Assembly: GCA_937905985.1 (NCBI GenBank)
Contig: CALCWC010000005.1
Coordinates: 1 to 16,251 of the forward strand
Length of the DNA stretch: 16,251 nt
From: an uncultured Verrucomicrobiales bacterium
GTDB lineage: Bacteria; Verrucomicrobiota; Verrucomicrobiia; Verrucomicrobiales; Akkermansiaceae
Direction of reading: 5' to 3'
Below the pieces are notes generated by a model that was not told the origin of the DNA, made no database searches, and saw only the letters and a program-made list of their open reading frames with translations. Position 1 is the first letter of the stretch; every line of letters begins with the position of its first letter. The position numbers and the translations under genes are program-made. Shown one piece after another: positions 1-6,935 of the stretch.

Positions 1-418
1 CCAAATCTTCTTTCTGAGGCCTCCCATGCAACCTCAGCGGATTTGACGCAGACCCAATGGCGTACTCAACATAACCTCCACCGTTGACTCGGTAGCGTCA
101 GCGTGGGAGGAAACCTTCTCCGCTGCTGAAGGCGGCTCTATCACCCTTTGTTCCTCAAAGACGATTAAAGAAGCTCATGGCCCCGTCCAGTTCTTCGGCA
201 AGGAAGCGAACAACACCGTCCAGCTGGGCGAGTCGGAAGTCAAGTTCATGGGCGTGGTCGCAGATTTGTCTGCTCTTGACATGAACCAAGTCGGCATTGT
301 GTGGGGCAACAAAGACATGCTTCTCGTGGGCAAGGTTGTGAAGGGCGTCCCCGAGCCGACCACAGGCACTCTCTCCCTGCTTGCTCTCGCTGGTCTCTGC
401 ATACGGCGTAGGAAGTAA
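1..418 (+). pseudogene. C-terminal fragment of a PEP-CTERM-type surface protein, frameshifted
   Basis: The 3' end of a larger gene that enters from the left. From about base 47 the frame ending in TAA at 416-418 encodes a repeat-poor, beta-rich exported domain. It finishes with VPEPTTGTLSLLALAGL and a CIRRRK tail: a PEP motif, a hydrophobic helix and a basic end. In the family this signal directs surface sorting. That frame has a TGA at 44-46, while frame 1 is open from base 1 to 87 and reads like the same protein further upstream. Removing one C from the CCC run at 53-55 joins the two into a continuous ...LTQTNGVLNITS... reading. So this is either a true one-base frameshift or a sequencing error. 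Upstream length and function are unknown. Confidence 0.7.
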
Positions 419-441
419 GACCTCTCTCTCAAACGACGAAG

Positions 442-480
442 GAATCCCCCATCGGCACGGAGCTGGTGGGGGATTCTTTC
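442..480 (+). terminator. Rho-independent terminator of the PEP-CTERM gene
   Basis: The 10-bp perfect stem GAATCCCCCA (442-451) pairs with TGGGGGATTC (467-476), with a 15-nt loop, followed by TTTCTGT. It begins 24 nt after the stop of the PEP-CTERM fragment. The T run is short. Confidence 0.7.
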
Positions 481-490
481 TGTCCTGCAC

Positions 491-883
491 TTGGTGCGCG
501 CTGCGAATCACGCCACGCCCGTCTTACAATCGCGCTCGGCGGGCTTCACGGTCTCCACGGATTTCATGAACCTACTCAAGGCGTTTGGCATCGCCACCCG
601 CAGGGAGGACACGACAGCCCTAAAGGGCGGTCGCAGGCAAATCGCCATCAAGTGCTTCCACAGCATCCGCCACACGGTTGTTTCGTGGGCATGCAGCGTG
701 TCCTTCCTGGCCGCCAATGTGGTGCGCGAGACGGTGGGACATAGCACCGATAAAATGCTTCAGCAATACTACACGGCAGCAGACAAAGCCAAGCGCAAAG
801 TGCTGGAGACGCTGGCGCGCATCGTGAGCGACGACACCGACACGGACACCAGCACCGACACGGACACCCCTGTTCCCGCGTAA
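491..883 (+). pseudogene. Tyrosine recombinase (integrase), C-terminal catalytic fragment
   Basis: Phage or ICE-type tyrosine recombinase that cuts and joins DNA at attachment sites. Visible catalytic residues, numbered from the TTG at 491, are the box II HSIRH (H57, R60), the VGHS histidine (H84) and the nucleophile in LQQYY (Y93 or Y94). The first catalytic arginine, the core-binding domain and the arm-binding domain are missing. Only about the last third of a normal 350-400 aa enzyme remains, and it should be inactive. There is no good start codon; the frame is open back to the PEP-CTERM stop at 418, so the 5' boundary is a truncation. The C-terminus ends in an Asp-Thr repeat. Its 3' end faces the 3' end of tRNA-Ser, a classical integration target, 320 nt away. 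Confidence 0.75.
833..868 (+). repeat. Two tandem 18-bp copies encoding Asp/Thr repeats
   Basis: 833-850 and 851-868 are direct copies sharing CACCGACACGGACACC; they differ only in the first two positions. They encode the DTDT/STDTDT tail of the integrase fragment. Simple slippage expansion is the likely origin. Confidence 0.75.
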
Positions 884-900
884 GCGCGCGCGAAACGGCG

Positions 901-924
901 CGGCGCGGATGCCCATCCGCGCCG
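901..924. repeat. 10-bp perfect hairpin after the integrase fragment
   Basis: CGGCGCGGAT pairs with ATCCGCGCCG around a GCCC loop, followed on the plus strand by GAAAAAATC. The flanking run is A on plus and lies before the hairpin on minus, so it is not a canonical terminator on either strand. It may be a recombinase or element-end structure. The stretch 925-1203 holds only this and the TGCAATACA repeats; I see no gene. Confidence 0.5.
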
Positions 925-1030
925 AAAAAATCATCAAAGACCTCACAAACAAACCGAGCGGAGAGGAAAACAGCGGGCCGCGAGAAGTCTGGCAAGCCGC
1001 CTGCCATGCGGGTTCGCGGGGTGTTGCGAA

Positions 1031-1109
1031 TGCAATACACGCAGTTGAAAAACTGCAATACAAAATGCAAGCATCCCCCCCAAAACATGCCTATACAGAC
1101 TGCAATACA
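1031..1109 (+). repeat. Three direct copies of TGCAATACA
   Basis: Copies start at 1031, 1054 and 1101, so spacings are 23 and 47 nt, close to one and two units of about 23.5. They lie between an integrase remnant and the tRNA-Ser 3' end. That is where arm-type integrase or excisionase binding sites sit in integrated elements. The role is inference. Confidence 0.5.
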
Positions 1110-1203
1110 AGCACCCCAGCAAAAACCCGCCAACCATCGCGAATGCCAGTCCCCGTAAGGACGGCGCACCTTTTCCCCCTTAGTGCGATGGGCATCGCGG
1201 CAG

Positions 1204-1291
1204 CGGAGAGAGAGGGATTCGAACCCTCGGTGACATCTCTGCCACGCTCGATTTCGAGTCGAGTGCCTTAGACCAACTCAGCCATCTCTCC
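1204..1291 (-). tRNA. tRNA-Ser(CGA)
   Basis: Complete 88-nt class II tRNA on the minus strand. The acceptor GGAGAGA pairs with TCTCTCC, with discriminator G. The anticodon arm is CTCGA-CTCGAAA-TCGAG, giving anticodon CGA for UCG codons. The long variable arm GTGGC...GTCAC is typical of serine tRNAs, and the T arm carries GGTTCGAATCC. CCA is not encoded. The intact gene borders the integrase remnant at its 3' end, as expected for an integration site whose 3' end is rebuilt by the element. Confidence 0.96.
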
Positions 1292-1301
1292 GGGTGCAGG
1301 G

Positions 1302-1330
1302 ATTGTGCCTGTGGATTGCCTCCGTGTCAA
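1302..1330 (-). promoter_or_regulatory. Promoter of tRNA-Ser
   Basis: TTGACA (1330-1325) and CACAAT (1307-1302) with a 17-nt spacer, ending about 10 nt before the mature tRNA 5' end at 1291. A perfect -35 and a 4/6 -10. Confidence 0.6.
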
Positions 1331-1432
1331 GGGAATTCCCCTTGGATGATAGACATTTTGTCCATGAGCCCCCCGTCGCCGTGCTCGCCCGGCTGCAAAG
1401 CGTTGCCAAATGGCTCGCTGTCCTGGTGGAGG

Positions 1433-1452
1433 CTTGACCGGCGGAGGTCAAG
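1433..1452 (-). repeat. Small hairpin at the end of ATPase gene B
   Basis: CTTGACC pairs with GGTCAAG (7 bp, 6-nt loop), overlapping the TGA stop at 1448-1450. There is no T run, so it is a weak terminator candidate at most. Confidence 0.35.
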
Positions 1453-2689
1453 TTTCCCCCAGCAGCCATTGCAGCACGTTGATGTGCTGCACACCGTCGT
1501 ATTGCGCGGTGCTGTAGTCGCGGGTGAGCAGGTATTTGGGATTGGCATCCCGTATGGCGAACAGCGGGCGCAGCTCGCGCTCGCGCGTGGCCGGGTCCAG
1601 GATGCTCTCGCTCACTTGGAAATACTCGGTTGTGTCGCCGCGCTCCACCACGAAGTCAACCTCCACCGTCAAGCGGTCCCCCCCCGTGCGGCCCCACACA
1701 TCCACCTTGCCCACGCTCACGCGGTATCCGCGCCGCAACAACTCCAGGTACACGATGTTTTCCAGCAGGTGCCCGGAATCGCGCGTGGTCGAACCCGCCA
1801 GCATCTTCCGCAGCCCGGGATCCACAATGTAGTACTTGTTTAGCGTTTTCAGCAGACGCTTTCCCTTCACATCATAGCGGTCCACCTTGTAGAACAAGTA
1901 ACTATCACGGAACGCTTGAACGTACGCCTCCACCGTGGGCGCGCTTACCTTCACGCCGTCGGAAGTCATGGTGTCGCTGATTTTCTTGACGGACAGCTCG
2001 CTGCCGATGGCATCGCTCATGAAGCGCGCCAGACGGTCCAGGCGTGCCACCTCGCGGATGTTGCGTGCGTCCATGATGTCTTTCAGCACGATGCTGCCGT
2101 ACAAATCCTGCAGATACCGTTTCGCCATATCCGGCTGAAACTGTTCCGGGAAACGGGAGACTTGCGGGAAAGAGGACAGGCTCGTGTAGGCATCGTACGC
2201 CTCGTCGCGGTTGCCGATGGTGGGGTGGGCGGAAACGAACTCGCGGAAAGAGAGCGGCAGCACATGGATTTCCACGTAGCGCCCGGCTATGGAAGTGGCC
2301 CACTCGCCCGATTGCAGCTTGGAGTTGGATCCCGTCAGGTACAAATCCACGTTCCCTTTGTCCGCCAGGCTGCGAACCGCCTTCTGGAAGTCCGGCACAT
2401 TCTGTATCTCGTCCAGGAACACGTAGTTTTGCTTTCCCGCCACCAAACGCTCCTTGACGTGGCGGTGCAACTCTCGGTAATCCAGCAGCGCCGCATTGTC
2501 CACATCTTCCAGATTGAGGCTCTGGATTTGATCCTCCCCCACGCCGTCCTCACGCAGTTCATCCATGAACAGCTTGAACAGCGTCGACTTCCCGGAACGC
2601 CTCACCCCCGTCAGGATTTTGATGAGTGACTGGTCCCGGTATTGCCGCAGCAACTCTGTGTAGCGCGGTCGCTCTATGGTGCCCTTCAC
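1448..2689 (-). CDS. AAA_14/DUF4143 ATP-binding protein (B)
   Basis: Member of the AAA_14 plus DUF4143 family, cytoplasmic P-loop ATPases with a C-terminal nuclease-like fold; their cellular role is not established. Walker A is GVRRSGKST (28-36), Walker B is YVFLDEIQ (D93, E94) and the sensor stretch is YLTGSN (117-122). The C-terminal part has an EVDFVV...EYFQVSE pattern resembling a degenerate PD-(D/E)xK core. At 413 aa it is full length. The start is GTG at 2689, because an in-frame TAG lies 12 nt upstream. No Shine-Dalgarno is placed correctly and the predicted transcript begins at this GTG, so it may be leaderless. Family members often begin near the IERPRY motif found here at residues 5-10. 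The gene is monocistronic, downstream of the PI-PLC gene and separated from it by two palindromes. Confidence 0.92.
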   Translation of the reverse strand: MKGTIERPRYTELLRQYRDQSLIKILTGVRRSGKSTLFKLFMDELREDGVGEDQIQSLNLEDVDNAALLDYRELHRHVKERLVAGKQNYVFLDEIQNVPDFQKAVRSLADKGNVDLYLTGSNSKLQSGEWATSIAGRYVEIHVLPLSFREFVSAHPTIGNRDEAYDAYTSLSSFPQVSRFPEQFQPDMAKRYLQDLYGSIVLKDIMDARNIREVARLDRLARFMSDAIGSELSVKKISDTMTSDGVKVSAPTVEAYVQAFRDSYLFYKVDRYDVKGKRLLKTLNKYYIVDPGLRKMLAGSTTRDSGHLLENIVYLELLRRGYRVSVGKVDVWGRTGGDRLTVEVDFVVERGDTTEYFQVSESILDPATRERELRPLFAIRDANPKYLLTRDYSTAQYDGVQHINVLQWLLGET

Positions 2690-2695
2690 ACCCGC

Positions 2696-2725
2696 ATTCT
2701 ACCCTTGTGCACTCCTCCTTGTCAA
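2696..2725 (-). promoter_or_regulatory. Promoter of DUF4143 gene B
   Basis: -35 TTGACA (2725-2720), 18-nt spacer, -10 TAGAAT (2701-2696). The expected +1 is base 2689, the G of the GTG start codon, giving a leaderless transcript. The AAGGAGG inside the spacer lies upstream of the transcript and would not act as a ribosome site. Confidence 0.65.
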
Positions 2726-2794
2726 CAAGTTTTTAAAACGTACTTTAAAAACTTGCGGTTTTCTCAAGTTTTTAAAATACACTTTAAAAACTTG
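2726..2794 (-). repeat. Tandem pair of 30-bp palindromes abutting the -35 of gene B
   Basis: Copies at 2726-2755 and 2765-2794 have identical 12-nt arms, CAAGTTTTTAAA and TTTAAAAACTTG, around a variable 6-nt centre (ACGTAC versus ATACAC). A 9-nt linker separates them, so the period is 39 bp. The first copy touches the -35 hexamer directly. Conserved arms with a changed centre are what a dimeric DNA-binding protein would select. They also lie 11 nt past the PI-PLC stop, so a terminator role is possible, though A/T-rich arms make weak terminators. Confidence 0.8.
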
Positions 2795-2805
2795 CGGCGG
2801 CGGGA

Positions 2806-3732
2806 CTACTTGAAGAAGCCCTTGGCGCGGTTGAGTTCGATGGTTTTGGCGTTCTTGTCGGCGGTGGCGAAATCACGGAGGATGACGTTCACGGCAGGGA
2901 GGTGGGGAGAGCTGGCGAGGGAGGAGACGAAGGCATTCATGGCGGCGGCGTGGGTGTTTTCACGGGAGCGGGGACCGCGGATGCCCCAGCCATCCGTGAG
3001 CTGTCCCTGGAGCACGCAGATGCCGCTGTCCAGCGATGCGAAACGAGCCAGATATTCCGGCAAAGTTGCGGCAATCATGGCTTTAGATTCACCCGTATGC
3101 GCGCTTTCATTGTAAAATGAGTGTAAGCAGGCGTTGGGACGGTTTCCGGCATCGTTGCCGCGGAGAAAGAGTCGTGGGTCGGCAAGCCGGGGGTCCTGCG
3201 CGCTACCCCAGAAGACCACCACCCTGCCGCGCACGGCGGAAAGGGTGAGTGAGTTGATGCAGGCGACCTTGTCCAGGGGATTGGGTGCGGCGAAGATGCG
3301 CTGCCCGAGTTTGGCGGTGAGTGCGGCGAGGACGTGCTGCTCCGCGCCGCCTTGGAAATGCTGGAAATCCAGCAGGATGCATTCCGCAGGGTGGGCATCC
3401 AGGAAGGCGGCCACGGCCTGCAGCACGGCATCCAGCTCCACGCCCGTGGAGGGGCCGTGGAAGATGTGCAGCTTGCCATCCTTCAACGCCACGCGCAAAT
3501 CCAGGTAGCGCACGCCGTCTGCCAGCAGGGTGGCGATATCGGCATCCTGGGTGCAGGAGTACCAGGGCATGCCGGCGGTTCCGGCGTCATGCGCTCCGGG
3601 AATGGCGATACGGCGCAGGGGTGCGGCGTCCTGCACGCTGCGCATCCAGTCTGCCGTTTCCACGGCAAAGGCGCATGCAGCGGTGAGCACCAGCATGCAT
3701 GCGCCTTGGAGAATGGAGCGCCGAACGCCCAT
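2806..3732 (-). CDS. Secreted PI-PLC-type phosphodiesterase
   Basis: 308 aa exported enzyme of the PLC-like phosphodiesterase (PI-PLC X) family, which cleaves phosphodiester headgroups by general acid-base catalysis. Signal peptide at about 1-23 (basic MGVRRS, hydrophobic core, ACAFA end). First catalytic motif IPGAHDAGT (H48, D49), then YLDLRV (D78, R80), then FHGP (H92). These match the two-histidine scheme of bacterial PI-PLC. No lipobox or anchor, so it is probably periplasmic or released. The substrate cannot be told from sequence; glycerophosphodiester, phosphoinositide or GPI-like headgroups are all possible. It starts 14 nt after the pseudo-HtrA stop and is the last gene of the E-D-C operon. 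Confidence 0.85.
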   Translation of the reverse strand: MGVRRSILQGACMLVLTAACAFAVETADWMRSVQDAAPLRRIAIPGAHDAGTAGMPWYSCTQDADIATLLADGVRYLDLRVALKDGKLHIFHGPSTGVELDAVLQAVAAFLDAHPAECILLDFQHFQGGAEQHVLAALTAKLGQRIFAAPNPLDKVACINSLTLSAVRGRVVVFWGSAQDPRLADPRLFLRGNDAGNRPNACLHSFYNESAHTGESKAMIAATLPEYLARFASLDSGICVLQGQLTDGWGIRGPRSRENTHAAAMNAFVSSLASSPHLPAVNVILRDFATADKNAKTIELNRAKGFFK

Positions 3733-3746
3733 GGGGAATGGGAGGT

Positions 3747-5330
3747 TTACTTCTGCTCCTCCTCGCCCACGTAGCGGAGGCGGGGAACGGCCTGCGCGCG
3801 GATGACCTCGTTGCTGCGCTGCACGGCGGTTTCGCTCAGGTAGACATCGTAGGGTGCCTTGTTGAGCGAGATGCGGATCAGACCGTTGGGCGTCTTCTCG
3901 TCAATCAACTGGGCGAACTCGTTGAAGTCGTGCACGTCCTTGCCGTTCACCTTGGTCACCAGGGTGAAGCGCGCGTTGTCATAGCCGAGTGTGGCGGCGG
4001 TGGGCACCACGAGGGAAAGCACCACCAGCTCCTTGCGGCCCTCCTTGCGGAATTCGTCCTCGCTGTCCTCGATGCAGGCGAGGGAGAGCGGCAGGGAGTC
4101 CTGGGCGCGCTCGCGGATGGCGCGCAGGAAGTCGTCCGTCACCGGCTGGAAGAGCAGGCCGCCCCACATGATGTAGCGGGGACGCTCGCCGGGCTGCATC
4201 TCGCGCACCAGGCTCTTCTCCGCGGCGTCGCGGTTGAGGGGCAGGGTGATTTCCACGGGCTGGCCGTCGCGCAGCAGGGAAAGCTTGAGGGTCTCGCCCA
4301 CGGGCTTGTAGCTGTTGAGCAGGCAGGTGGCGGAAAGCGGGCCGTAGACGGGGTGCTCGCAGCGGCCCGTGTTGTCGATGGCGATGCCCTCGATGGCGGT
4401 GAGGACGTCACCCTCCTTCATGCCGGCCTCGGCGGCGGCGCCGCTGGGCTCCACCTCGTTCACATAGAGGCCGCCGGCCTTCGGGTCGTCAATCTTGAGG
4501 TACTTGCGGAAGACGGGGTCCTTCAGCTCGATGAGGGAGAAGCCCACCATGGGCACACCGGCGTTTTCCTTCTGGTTGAGGAAGCGGGAAAGGAGCTCTG
4601 CGTTGAGGCAGCTGAGCATCTGGTTCTGCGCGCGGTAGCCCATGCTCATGGCTACCAGTTTGCCGTCCTTGACGACGGGGCAGCCCATGCCTGCGCCGTC
4701 CGGCAGGGAGCGCTCGGCGTGCAGGTTGAGACGCGGCATGCCGGGGGCGTCCGCGCTTTCCACGGTCAGCCCGGCGTGTACGGGCTTGATGCCCTGGATG
4801 AGACCCGCGAACTCGGCCTTGTCGCCGATGCGCAGGGGCTCGCCCACCTCCAGCGGCGTGCGGTCCGCAAAGAAGTCGGCATCCTCCTCATGCTCCAGTG
4901 TGAGCAGCGCCAGGTTCAGGTCGGGGTCGAAGCGCACCACCTTGGCGGTTACGGTGCGGGAGCCGTCCGGCAGGGCGAGCTCCACATAGGTGGCGGCATC
5001 CGCGGCTTTGCCGCTGCAAAGCACCAGGTTGTTGCCCAGGTAGATGCCGCGGGTGGAGTTGCTGCTGGGGCTCTCCTTCTCCCAGGGCTGCAGGATGTTG
5101 TAGTCCTGGTTGGTGGAGTTGACGTCCACGAGGCTGTTGGAGGGGTCGGCCACGGCGGGGGCTTCAGCCTGCGTTTGGTCGGCGGGCTGCTCCTGGGCGG
5201 GTTCCGCCGGTTGAGCGGCCTGCTGCTCCTGCTGCTGGGGCTGGTTCTGCTGCTCGGCGGTGCGGACGGTGGGCTTGCAGCTGAAGGCGAGTCCGCCGGC
5301 GAGCGCGAGAAGGGTCAATGTACGAATCAT
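3747..5330 (-). CDS. HtrA-like pseudoprotease lipoprotein with PDZ domains (D)
   Basis: 527 aa. The start is ATG at 5330 (MIRTLTLLALAGG), because upstream codons in the open frame are GC-biased noise and overlap gene E. A signal peptide ends at LAFSC (C18), a plausible but imperfect lipobox. Residues 25-60 are a Gln/Pro/Glu/Ala-rich linker. A trypsin-like domain follows at about 90-240, aligned with neighbour E, but every triad position is lost: the NAH histidine is K108, the DLALL aspartate is N139, and GNSGGP has become GAGMGCP with M215 in place of Ser. A PDZ domain lies at about 250-340 and a second PDZ-like domain with GGLLFQP at about 365-515. It is therefore a non-catalytic, membrane-tethered paralogue of E, perhaps a substrate binder or regulator. 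It begins 22 nt after the stop of E. Confidence 0.88.
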   Translation of the reverse strand: MIRTLTLLALAGGLAFSCKPTVRTAEQQNQPQQQEQQAAQPAEPAQEQPADQTQAEAPAVADPSNSLVDVNSTNQDYNILQPWEKESPSSNSTRGIYLGNNLVLCSGKAADAATYVELALPDGSRTVTAKVVRFDPDLNLALLTLEHEEDADFFADRTPLEVGEPLRIGDKAEFAGLIQGIKPVHAGLTVESADAPGMPRLNLHAERSLPDGAGMGCPVVKDGKLVAMSMGYRAQNQMLSCLNAELLSRFLNQKENAGVPMVGFSLIELKDPVFRKYLKIDDPKAGGLYVNEVEPSGAAAEAGMKEGDVLTAIEGIAIDNTGRCEHPVYGPLSATCLLNSYKPVGETLKLSLLRDGQPVEITLPLNRDAAEKSLVREMQPGERPRYIMWGGLLFQPVTDDFLRAIRERAQDSLPLSLACIEDSEDEFRKEGRKELVVLSLVVPTAATLGYDNARFTLVTKVNGKDVHDFNEFAQLIDEKTPNGLIRISLNKAPYDVYLSETAVQRSNEVIRAQAVPRLRYVGEEEQK

Positions 5331-5352
5331 GATGTGAAAATGGGTTGGAGTT

Positions 5353-6870
5353 TTACTTGAGGCGGGCGGGTTCCGGCACGTTGTACTTGGCGCCGATGCG
5401 CTTGTTGGCGGCGTCGATGGCCGCGTTGTCGAACACCAGCGGGCGTTCCGCACCCGCAAGCTCAATCACGGTGTAGGCCGGCCGGCTGGCGGTGTCCTGC
5501 GGGTACAGCAGCTCGTACAGGTGGCTGAGCCCCTTCACCTCCACGCCGTTCACCTTCTTCACCACGCGGCGGCCGAAGTCGTCCATGCGCGCGTTCACCT
5601 CATCCGGCAGCACGTTGGTGAGGAACACCACGTCCTCCTTGGTCTTGTAGGCACCGCCGCGCACATAGGAGTCCATCTCCACAAGGTAGTTCTTGGGGGA
5701 GATGTTGCGCGCGCTGATGACATCCGCCTGCATGGGCTGGAACACCAGGCCGCCGAACTCCACGTAGCGCGGCAGCTGGTCATAGGCGCGGGCGAGCACC
5801 TGGCTGGCCTTCAGCGGCGCCAGCGTGCCTTCCGTCTCCATCTGCTTGCCGTCGCGAACGATGGTGTAGGTCACCTTGTCGCCGGAGAAGGAGCGTTCCG
5901 CGAGCTCCTCCAGGGGCACGCGCACGCCGTCCAGCATGATCATGGCGGAGCTGTCCACCTTGATGCCGTTGACGGCCAGGATGACGTCACCGGGCTTGAG
6001 CGCGCCATCGGAGCTGCCGCCCACGGCCACTTCCGCCACCACGCAGCCGCTGGCATCCTGCGGCAGGTTGAGGTACTGGCGCAGCGCCGGGTTCTCCGCC
6101 GGCATGAACTCCGCCGCCACGTTCACGTAGCCGTCATAGTGGCCATCCTCCACGTCCTTCAGGAAATGGCGGATGACCGACATGGGGATGACGTAGCCGG
6201 TGGAGTTGGCTTCCTGCAGGCCCTGGAAGGCCACGCCCACCACCTTGTCGCCCTTGAGCACGGGGCCGCCGGAGTTGCCGGGGTTGATGGCGGCGTCAAT
6301 CTGGAGCGCCAGGTGCGCGGAGTTGCGCGGGTGGGAATAGGGGATGGTGTCGATACGGGAGACGATGCCGCTGGTGACGGAGAGGCGGTTGCCGCCGATG
6401 GGGTATCCGATGGCGCGCACGCGGTCCTCCAGCTGGGGGATTTCCTCGCTGAACTCCAGGCAGGGCACGTCCTTGAAGGCGTCCTTGTCCTCCACCTCCA
6501 CCAGGGCCAGGTCGGCATCGTGCGCCACGTACTTCACGTGCGCCGGCAGCTTGCGGGAATCAGCGTAGGGGGAGATGTAGATGCGGTCGGTATCCGCCAC
6601 CACGTGGGCGTTGGTCATGAAAAGGCCGGGCGCCACCATGAACCCGGTGCCGTTGCCGCGGCCGAAACCGCCGGTCTGCCAGGGTGTGCGGTAGTTGGGC
6701 TTGGTGACGGCCACCTCCAGCTTGACGATGCCGCGGTAGGCATCCTCCACGGTGTTCTTGGCGGGAGCTGCCTGTGGCTGTGCGGGCTGCTGGGACACCG
6801 CGGGAGTGGGCTCTTGTGCAAACGCGGCCAGCGCCGCTACAACCGTTATCGGGGCAAATCTGGTAATCAC
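5353..6870 (-). CDS. HtrA/Deg-family serine protease with PDZ domains (E)
   Basis: Periplasmic trypsin-like protease for envelope protein quality control. The start chosen is GTG at 6870, giving MITRFAPITVVAALAAFAQ, a clean signal peptide and 505 aa; the longer open frame upstream overlaps the ATPase gene in another frame. A Gln/Pro/Ala linker (19-38) precedes the protease domain. The triad is intact: H89 in TNAHVV, D120 in DADLALV, S200 in GNSGGP. PDZ1 lies at about 245-330 and a C-terminal PDZ-like domain with GGLVFQP at about 345-490, as in the Deg proteases with an extra C-terminal PDZ. It is the first gene of the operon E-D-C, with a promoter that puts the transcription start within 1-2 nt of the GTG. 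Confidence 0.92.
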   Translation of the reverse strand: MITRFAPITVVAALAAFAQEPTPAVSQQPAQPQAAPAKNTVEDAYRGIVKLEVAVTKPNYRTPWQTGGFGRGNGTGFMVAPGLFMTNAHVVADTDRIYISPYADSRKLPAHVKYVAHDADLALVEVEDKDAFKDVPCLEFSEEIPQLEDRVRAIGYPIGGNRLSVTSGIVSRIDTIPYSHPRNSAHLALQIDAAINPGNSGGPVLKGDKVVGVAFQGLQEANSTGYVIPMSVIRHFLKDVEDGHYDGYVNVAAEFMPAENPALRQYLNLPQDASGCVVAEVAVGGSSDGALKPGDVILAVNGIKVDSSAMIMLDGVRVPLEELAERSFSGDKVTYTIVRDGKQMETEGTLAPLKASQVLARAYDQLPRYVEFGGLVFQPMQADVISARNISPKNYLVEMDSYVRGGAYKTKEDVVFLTNVLPDEVNARMDDFGRRVVKKVNGVEVKGLSHLYELLYPQDTASRPAYTVIELAGAERPLVFDNAAIDAANKRIGAKYNVPEPARLK

Positions 6871-6877
6871 GGGGTAA

Positions 6878-6906
6878 ATTCTGCCCCCACGCGCGCGTGC
6901 TGTCAA
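6878..6906 (-). promoter_or_regulatory. Promoter of the protease operon
   Basis: -35 TTGACA (6906-6901), 17-nt spacer, -10 CAGAAT (6883-6878, 4/6). Only TTACCCC separates the -10 from the GTG at 6870, so the mRNA would be leaderless or nearly so. The promoter lies in the 65-nt gap after ATPase F. Confidence 0.55.
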
Positions 6907-6935
6907 GCCCAAAGCATGGAATGATGGCATGGCAT

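Noticed and set aside
3699..5360. Long plus-strand open frame of 553 codons opposite the pseudo-HtrA gene
   Set aside because: It is the complementary shadow of gene D; the His/Val/Leu/Gly-rich translation comes from the GC-biased codons of the real gene.
5521..6924. Long plus-strand open frame of 467 codons opposite the HtrA gene
   Set aside because: Shadow of gene E; His- and Val-rich with no recognisable motif.
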